Shown: in pieces, positions 52,704 to 64,000 of the stretch | How the letters are laid out: each line of letters begins with the position of its first letter | Numbering within the stretch: position 1 is the first letter of the stretch | Assembly (NCBI GenBank): GCA_021234155.1 | Contig: JAJEKV010000107.1 | Location: 620,001-684,000 of the forward strand | Reading direction: 5' to 3' | DNA from: Isoetes taiwanensis | Lineage: Eukaryota; Streptophyta; Lycopodiopsida; Isoetales; Isoetaceae | DNA length: 64,000 nucleotides | Notes under the pieces: model-generated | What the model saw: only the letters and a program-made list of their open reading frames with translations | Told to the model about the DNA's origin: nothing | Database searches by the model: none | Position numbers and translations under genes: made by a program

Positions 52704-55700
52704 AATGAAATGAAATGAAATGTTTATTAGTCACGTCTGCAGACCACCAGGTCTATGAGACGTTCAATGGCTACATTCAAAATTATAGAAAAATTCATCC
52801 AATGCATCCTCAAACATGAATGCAGTGGACTCTCCATCCTCTTCTTCACTCATAGTGTTAATTTTATTTAAAACATTTAAAACATGTTCTCTCCTATCCA
52901 GAACCTCCCTTATAAATTTGCCTGTATCATGCCCAGGTAGATCAAAAAAATCTACTAAAGTGGATACATTAATGCCATACTTACCTCGTATATGTCTATA
53001 AGATGGGCAACCTATAAGCACATGATGTTCATCTTCAACCACCTGCAAATCACATATTTTACAGTGTCTAAGTTCATGAGGGATATCATTCCATCGACCA
53101 ATCTCCACCCCAAGCCGATGGGAGCTAAGCCGCATTCTGCTAATTCCATATCTAAGCTTGAGCGATACCCCTTCTGACAGGTACTTACCCTCTTGCATGC
53201 TAGGGTTAATATATTGCATATAAAATGCTTTTTTTACTTCTGGGACCCTCCACTGCTTACTAATAACATGCTCATATACCCATGCTCTAATGTCAGAATG
53301 ATTCTCACTTAGATCTTGTATGTTTATCCCCCATTTTCCCATCCATGCTTCAATGTCAGCATACCAGCCTTTATCTTTTGTTTCTTCTAGAGCTAACCGC
53401 GGAAAGCTATCATTAGCCATTTCAAACCGTACCTTATAAAGATACGTAAGCACTCTGCATAAAGCTAAAGCTCTAAAGGCATCAATCCACATTCCACGAG
53501 CATCATGTCATACGGCGTTTGTGCTTTAACCCCCAATTCAAATCTTAGAAACTTTTTTTGAACTTTTTCTATTTTCTTCCATGTGTCACCTGCTAGCCCT
53601 GGGCCCCATACTTCACATCCATACAATAGTACCGTTTGAACAAGCACTTTATAGAGCATTCTCTTTATGTCAAATTTCCATATCTCCACCTTATTACTCA
53701 AATTTCCATATCTCGCCTTATTATTACAAGCGTTGCATGCTATACAAGGCTTTCAATGCCGCATTCACCCTATGCTCTGCCGCTTCATTCCAGCTGGGGC
53801 TCTTATCAACCTCCACTCCCAGATACTTATATGTATTCACAATTTCTATTTGTTTCTCTTCATAATAAAAATTGAGATGGTCCACTTTATTAGCACCAAA
53901 AACAATTATCTTGGTTTTGGTTAAATTCACCTGCATCCCCTTCTTAGTACAAAATTGTGATAAGGCTTTCAAATGACGCTGCATTCCTATAATTGAACGC
54001 GACAGGATAACCACATCATCTGCATATAATAGTAACATTATCACATGCCCATACAAGGAAGTTCCATCCCCACCATGATTTTCTATCCAATCCTCTAACT
54101 GGTCAATAAACAATCCGAATAATGTAGGTGACAACGGGCACCCTTGCTTGACTCCCAAGTTGCTTTCCACGACTTCTTTACAAGTCTCCAAGTATGGGAA
54201 AGACAATTGTATCAGAACCTTCTCATATAGTATCTTAACAGTGTGTCTAATTTCTTCTGGTACTCCAATCATATCCATTCTGTACCACAGATTATTTCTA
54301 TTGACTGTATCAAAGGCTTTAGCAAAATCCACAAAAAGCGCATATAATGGTTTTCTTTTACCTGTAACTGAATCTACCATGGCACGCAAAGTAACCAGGT
54401 GATCTATTGTAGATCTTTTGGGTCTAAATCCAGCTTGCCCTATGGCTCTAGCATTATGTTCTTCTGCCCACATACTAAGCTTATTGTTTAACATGGTGGC
54501 AAACAATTTAGCAAAGAGGCTACTAACCATAATCATCCTATAATTACCTAGATCGTTAACATCTCCTGCTTTATAGAGGGGGATAACCCTGTTCATTTGC
54601 CATGCTCGGGGGAATCCCTCATGTACTGCCGTATTAAATAGCTGCAATAGAGCATGATGTACTGATTCACCCGCCCATTTAAACATCTCTGCTACCAAGC
54701 CTAATATGTCTGTAGCCTTCCCATTTGCTAGTTTGCTAAGACCATGCTCAAGATCTTCTTCTATGAACATAAGTTTATCTGCAGGTAGGTACTCAACATC
54801 TGTCGTGCCAATAACATTTGGCACAAAATACAGTTTGCGTACTTGGCATAATAATGCCGCTGCATCCAAAGAGCAATCTTGTGACATACTAGGTTTAAGT
54901 CTGTTCCAAAATTGTTTTGGGTTTATAAGCAACTCCTCTACCATGGCATGCTGTCTCTGATATATATATCTTTTCTTTTTAGCCTTGGTAAGATTCACAT
55001 ATTCTCTTTTAAGCCGTTCCCTTTCATGGCCTCTGGCATTCTTAAATGCATCCCTCTTAATTTTACAATCAGCATCAAACCAGCCATTACAAGGAAGCCC
55101 TTTTAGTTTCCTGTGTGAGACAAAAGTCTCATGAGCAGCGTCAAGAACAAGCTTAGCAATTTCTTCCGTAAGCTTATCAGTGTCAAGGGGCCAAATCTTC
55201 CCAGCTGTCTTCTCTTCACATAATTTTCCATACATATCAGCTTTATTGTATCGCATACAGATTTTTAGCCTTTTGTGGTGTGTAACCTTTTTTAGCGTAC
55301 ACTGTTCAATGCATATAGTAACTGTTACTGGCGCATGGTCTGTTATCTTTGATAATGATTCCCCAATGTGCAAGTCAACCATTTGTTCTAAGAAATGTGT
55401 TTTTGCTAACACCAGATCCACCACGCTAGCATTCCTGCAAGTAAATATACCAGAGTCTGGGAACTTACAGATGCCATTATACACTACTAAATCCAAGCCG
55501 CTACACATATTGAGCACATGATTGCCTTGAGGTGTCGGCCATCTTATTTTATCCTGAGTATTTCTTTTCCAACCGCAGTTATTTACTTAATTGTCACTTA
55601 GCATCTCCATCCATATAGGTTCACCATCTATGCTCACAATAGCTGCTTGCTTATCGGCAATTCTCCCGTTAAAATCACCCATTAACAATATTTCCCCTTG

Positions 55701-56619
55701 CTGCATCAAAGACAGTGCATCTTGCTCCAATTTAAAGAAAGGATCATCTCTGTCAAGAACCTCTGAATTATATACTGGAGAATCACGTGGGGGAAAATAG
55801 CAGCCAGCAACAAATATTTTTCCCTTCAAACCTTGTATCTCCACCCAGACATGCTGCATAGATCCGTAGTTTGGCACTAGCTTAACCATTTGTTGCATTT
55901 CCTGTCTAACATAACATGCTATCCCGCCATGACCTTTCAATCTCCATCCCTTATGATGCCATACAGAATGGACCAGACTAAAACCATCAATATTTGGTAA
56001 TCCCTTTTCCTCATTTTCACATGTTTCCAGAAAGAAAATAACATCAACAAGATTCTAATAGAAAACTTACAACATCAATCTTAAATTGACTGATCGTGTT
56101 GATATTCCAGCACATAATTCTGGCGGTCTCGAATCCCTATGAAGGTACTTCATTCTCCTCTACAATCACAGAACCATTGCGCCAATATGCCTTTTTCCCA
56201 TCTTTTCTTGCTTCCTTCATTTTTACGCTGAATTGCATTTTATGGTCCCATTTGGGATTTAGTAAAATCCTCATTTATCCATACAGGTTTGCCCTTCAAC
56301 TCTGTGCGTCTCTTCAACCGATTCAACTTATCATTACGAGAGCGGAGCTTCACAATGATATGCCTACCTTTTTCAGTTTGTATTCAAAGCACATGCAGCC
56401 TGTACACTATCCGGAAATGCAGAGTTATCCACTGGACTATTGGATGCAGCCGCCTGTATAGACCCAGATCTCTTTGTTTTATTCGCATGGTCAATCGTTT
56501 TTTTTCCCTTCGATGCACTTCTTCGGGTTAGACAGGTCACATCATCATCATATATAATATTATCCACCGGATTAGAAAAGGGGCTCGATGTATTCTTCAC
56601 GTGTTTTTGACCTAGTTGC

Positions 56620-56620
<1 letters not shown>
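52704..56620 (-). mobile_element. LINE copy 7, most complete copy (ORF1 end to tail)
   Basis: Starts in ORF1, with the C-terminal domain GRHIIVKLRSRNDKLNRL and VWINEDFTKSQ, then the pre-ORF2 motif GKKAYWRNGSVIVEENE. ORF2: endonuclease (FFLETCENEEKGLPNI, GGIACYVRQEMQQMV, CYFPPRDSPVYN, LMGDFNGRI), one in-frame TAA near 55587, then a 597-codon open frame with ITDHAPVTVTI, GLPCNGWFDADCKIKRD, MVSSLFAKLFATMLN, QAGFRPKRSTIDHLVTLRAM, FVDFAKAFDTVNR, GVKQGCPLSPTLFGLFID and LLLYADDVVILS. A 28-bp duplication near 53700 breaks the frame. The CCHC part (CKICDLQVVEDEHHVLIGC) and acidic ALDEFFYNFE end follow. About 3.9 kb with only a few defects. Confidence 0.9.
52733..52763 (-). other. LINE 3'-UTR hairpin, copy 7
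   Basis: ACGTCT/AGACGT outer stem perfect, AGACC/GGTCT inner stem perfect. The ORF2 stop TGA overlaps the first base of the stem. Confidence 0.75.

Positions 56621-56705
<85 letters not shown>
56621..56705 (-). repeat. (GA)n tract joining LINE copies 7 and 8
   Basis: 85 bp of uninterrupted GA on the plus strand between the tail of copy 8 and the truncated 5' end of copy 7. Confidence 0.95.
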
Positions 56706-60594
<3,889 letters not shown>

Positions 60595-60630
60595 AGAGAG
60601 GGAGAGGGAGAGGGAGAGGGAGAGGGAGAG
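60595..60630 (-). repeat. (GAGGGA)n tract joining LINE copies 9 and 10
   Basis: About 36 bp of GAGGGA hexamers on the plus strand, CTCTCC-type on the LINE sense strand: a shorter variant of the pure GA junctions. Confidence 0.9.
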
Positions 60631-63385
60631 ACATGAAATGAAATCAAATCTTTATTTTTGCGTTTATGAGACCATCAGGTCTAGAAGACGCTCATTTTAC
60701 ATATTCAACAACATACATAATATCATCTAATATGTCTTCGGGTAAGAACATATTAGTGCTCTCCTCCTCATACTCGAACTCACTAGCTCCCAGATTTTAT
60801 GTTTTGAATATTGCTATCTCTAGTTTGTATAACTTCTACCAGAAATCTTCCGATTGTAGCTGGAGAAAAATCAAAGAAGCTCACAAGTCTGTTACATGTA
60901 TACCAAACTTCGTGCGTATGTATTGGTATGCCGAGCATCTGAAAATTACATATACCTCGTCCTCCACTTCAGATGATCCACACACTTTACAAAATCTCAG
61001 TGTCTGTGGTATTCTTGCCCAACGTCCAATTTTCACCCCCAAGTGGTGCAAGCTGAGCCTCATCCTGCTTATCATATATCTAAGCTTTACCGATAATTTT
61101 TAAATACTCAGCTTCTCGTAACCCAGGGTTCATGAAGATCCAGTAATGCTCTTTTTTACTTCAGGTACACTCCACATTTTAAGGACAGCATGCCTTCTAA
61201 CCCAACATTTGATGTTATCCTTGTTGGATTCTAAGTCCACAATATTCATCCCCCATTTTTTAAGCCAAAGCACAATGTCAGCATACCACCCTCACCCTTT
61301 GATCGCTCTCAAGAGCCGTGTGAGGTAAGCAAGCTGTGTTCTCAGGTGTGGATCAGATCTTTTGCAAATATACTAAGAGTCCGGGATTAGGGCTTCTAGT
61401 TCCGTGGATAGCATCCCACGCTCCACTAACATCATATCGTAAGGTGTTTGCATTTTAGTGCCCAGTTCTGCATGAAAGAATTTCTTTTGTACCTTCTCAA
61501 TCCTTTTCCAGCTTTGTATGGACAACCCTGGTGACCCCAAACTTCACAGCCATAGAATACAACTGTTTGTACCAAAGAAATAAAGAGCATCTTCCTCAAG
61601 CTGCAATCCCATATTTTTGCTTGATGACACTTACGCCGCATGGCATATAAAACTTTCAAGCCTCCATTACCCCTTCGCTCTACTGCTTGATTCCAGCTGG
61701 GACTTTTGTCCACTATTAGACCTAGATATTTATAGATATCCACAATGTCCAGCTTATCCCCTTTATAAAAGAAGGCATATTTATCCACCTTGTTGGCACC
61801 AAACACTATCACTTTCGTCTTATCCATATTCACGTTCATGCCTTTGGTATCACAAAAGGAAGCCAAAGCATTTGAACGTTATTGCATCCCTTGCACACTT
61901 CGTGACAACAATACAATATCATCAGCATATAATAGCAGCATAATAACATACCCTTCTAATGCAATGCCATCTCCACCAAATTGAGCCATCCAATCCTAAA
62001 TAGACTGAATAATGTGGGGGAAAGAGGGCAGCCTTGTTTAACCCCAATTTTACTCTTCACTAGATCGTGACATTTATGAGATAATGGAAATGAAAGTTGA
62101 ACCATTACCTTCATATAGAGAGTCTTCACGCCCCACGCAAAAATAGAGGGTACCCCAAGTGCCTCCAATCTATGCCACAGACAGTCCAGCTGTACCATGT
62201 CAAACGCTTTTGTGAAGTCTACAAAAGTGGCGAACATAGGTTTTTTGGTGCCTTTTACAGAATCTATCAAGCCTCTAGCAGGTGATCAATTGTGGACCTT
62301 TTTTTCCTGAAGCCTGCTTGCCCATGTGCTCTGACCTCATGTTCTTTTGCCCAATTATTTATTTTACTCTCAAGAATAGTAGCATACAGCTTGGAAAAAA
62401 GACTACTAACCATTATCATGTGATAGTTGTTTGGATCCATCGCATCACCTGCCAAGATGCTGGGAAACCTTCATGTAAAACTGCATTATACATTAGAGTG
62501 AGGATCTTCGCTGTAGAAATTCCGGCCCATTTAACCATTTCTGAAACTAGCCCTTGAATATCTACTGCTTTCCCATTGGAGAGTTCCTGTAGCCTACCCA
62601 GAATATCATCCACCGAAAACTATAAAACCTCATCACCTCTTTCCACAAGCTGCGTCTCCTCCAACCCTGGGACATAGTATAGCTTACATATTTGTTGCAT
62701 CAGCAAGTTTAAATCCAGCTTAATCTCATTCCTTCCTTTGAATCTCAGTCTATTCCAGAATCTGTTTGGTTCAACAATCAACTCTTTGACCATATCTTCT
62801 CGTTTCTTAAGCAAGTGTTCCCTTTTCTTATCTTTAATCAATTTCATGTATTCTTTTTTAAGGTCTTGCTTACAGCTGCCTACGGCTTGCGTATATTATT
62901 GTCTCTTGTCTTTACACTCTACATCAGACCAAGAATTGCAAGGGAGCCCCAATTGCCTTCTTTTAGACTGAAAAGATTGTGCAGCAGTACTGACGAAAGC
63001 AAGTCACTTATGTCTTTTGCCCCAGATGGCCAATGAGTTTTACTCACAAGTTCTTCACAAATTTTTGAAACTTTTCCTTTCTATCTTGACGCATGTGAAT
63101 GCGATGGTTAGGTACAAAACTAGTGTGCAGTGGCATTCCATTAACATAAATTTCCATAATCAAAGGGACATGGTCTGATTCAGTGCATACCTCTCCTATA
63201 TAGAAGCTTTTAACCTCTTTTGCAAAATCCGCACTTGTAATTGCATAATCCACCATGCTCAGATCTCTAAGATTTATTCAACGCGGTTGAGAAATCTGTT
63301 GGTGCCATTATAGATCAAGAGATCCGGGTCCATCGCATTATATTCAAAGAAATGGAGTCCTTGGGGATATTTAGAGATTGCATTC
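60631..63385 (-). mobile_element. LINE copy 10 (endonuclease end to tail, broken)
   Basis: Starts in the endonuclease (PQGLHFFEYN, DPDLLIYNGTNRF), then MVDYAITSADFAKEVKSFYI and ESDHVPLIMEIYV, with the catalytic SDH kept. RT pieces follow: FWNRLRFKGRNEIKLDLNLL, GKAVDIQGLVSEMVKWAGIS, YHMIMVSSLFSKLYATILES, QAGFRKKRSTIDHLLEA, FVDFTKAFDMVQLDCLWHRL, GVKQGCPLSPTLFSLF and LLLYADDIVLLSRSVQGM. Then YKYLGLIVDKSPSWNQAVER, CKVCGSSEVEDEVYVIFRC and an acidic end (LPEDILDDIMYVVE). Many frameshifts. The 5' flank is not a microsatellite, unlike the inner copies. Confidence 0.85.
60660..60691 (-). other. LINE 3'-UTR hairpin, copy 10 (covarying)
   Basis: Sense GCGTCT...AAACGC: the outermost pair is G-C where other copies have A-T. 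One mismatch inside the outer stem, inner AGACC/GGTCT perfect. Confidence 0.65.
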
Positions 63386-64000
63386 AACATATATGCATCT
63401 TAGTGTCAATCTATCTAATACAACTTTATATTTTTTCATTTTTGGATTTGAGTTCGCATTAGAACAAAAATCACATTTCTACTTATTGTATTCTTGGGAG
63501 ATCATGGATGACATTATTATAGATTTTTTTTCTCAATGTAGTCATATGAGGCGAGTCATATGATTGCAAAGAGAACACAAAAGTTCCTAAAAAAATTGTA
63601 GCATTTTTTTCTCTCCACAAGTTCAATGACTTCAATTGCAAGATTTTGTTTACATTGAGTGAACTTATGGTCCACTACTAATTTGACTGCTAATTTTATA
63701 GGAATTGCATCTAAACAAACTGAACACACTTGTTTTATAAGCATGTTTCATTAGAGAATTGTGTTTGGCATCTTTCAGCACAATAGACATCCCCACCATA
63801 AGGGAAACTAATTGCATGTAAATGCCAAGGTCCTTAGAGCAAATATTCAAATACAATATATCGTAGAGCAAATTTATGCTAGCTAGGTGATTGTCAGCAC
63901 TGCTGCAATTTCCAAGAGGAGCGAGCGCCCCACATTTGGTTCAATGATTTAATAAGGAAGTTCTAATTTCCTTTTTCTTTTATATTTTAAACCTTTGTCG
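63386..64000. other. No recognisable gene
   Basis: AT-rich DNA 5' of LINE copy 10 up to the window edge. No protein-like frame or repeat was recognised. Confidence 0.5.

Overview
This window is nuclear DNA from a land plant. It has a pentatricopeptide-repeat (PPR) pseudogene, a HAK/KUP potassium-transporter pseudogene split by GT-AG introns, Ty3/gypsy elements of a plant type, a plant-style Helitron, and very many non-LTR retrotransposons (LINEs). The species cannot be fixed from the sequence. The repeat density and intron-split host fragments fit a large, repeat-rich genome (fern, lycophyte or gymnosperm are guesses only). No intact host gene was found; almost every coding trace is a transposon or a pseudogene.

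Layout. 1-1.4 kb: no gene. 1.4-11 kb: a degenerate minus-strand gypsy element (LTR 10730-11006, gag 9867-10295, protease 2000-2594, RNase H 1440-1893) split by a 7.27-kb minus-strand Helitron (2595-9866). The Helitron carries same-strand exon-like host fragments, including two exons of a DEAD-box RNA helicase. 11-12.5 kb: pol of a second minus-strand gypsy copy. 12.6-13.8 kb: a plus-strand gypsy integrase. 13.9-16.3 kb: a GC-rich LINE (ORF1 plus endonuclease) lacking reverse transcriptase. 17.36-19.96 kb: HAK/KUP pseudogene. 21.9-23.4 kb: PPR pseudogene. 25.6-25.9 kb: gypsy integrase tail. 25.9-37.2 kb: plus-strand array of LINE copies 2, 3 and 4 plus a fragment, with copy 3 split by a 2.07-kb poly(A)-tailed insertion. 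37.2-37.7 kb: a palindrome, then a 435-bp inverted-repeat element with a 20-bp minisatellite. 42.2-45 kb: isolated exons of a polyamine oxidase, a receptor-like kinase and a flavin monooxygenase. 45.7-49.9 kb: minus-strand LINE copies 5 and 11. 51.5-63.4 kb: minus-strand array of LINE copies 6-10.

The most striking feature is the LINE organisation. Ten copies from several diverged subfamilies form three head-to-tail arrays. Most neighbours are joined only by a TC-type microsatellite, always (TC)n on the LINE sense strand and up to about 165 bp long. Most 3' ends carry a short hairpin right after the ORF2 stop codon, whose stems show compensatory changes between copies. An ATTTC or CACTT pentamer run follows, then the (TC)n tail. 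This suggests a plant LINE lineage whose RNA ends in (CU)n and which re-inserts into TC microsatellites, including tails left by earlier copies. The insertion mechanism is inference; the arrangement is read directly from the sequence.
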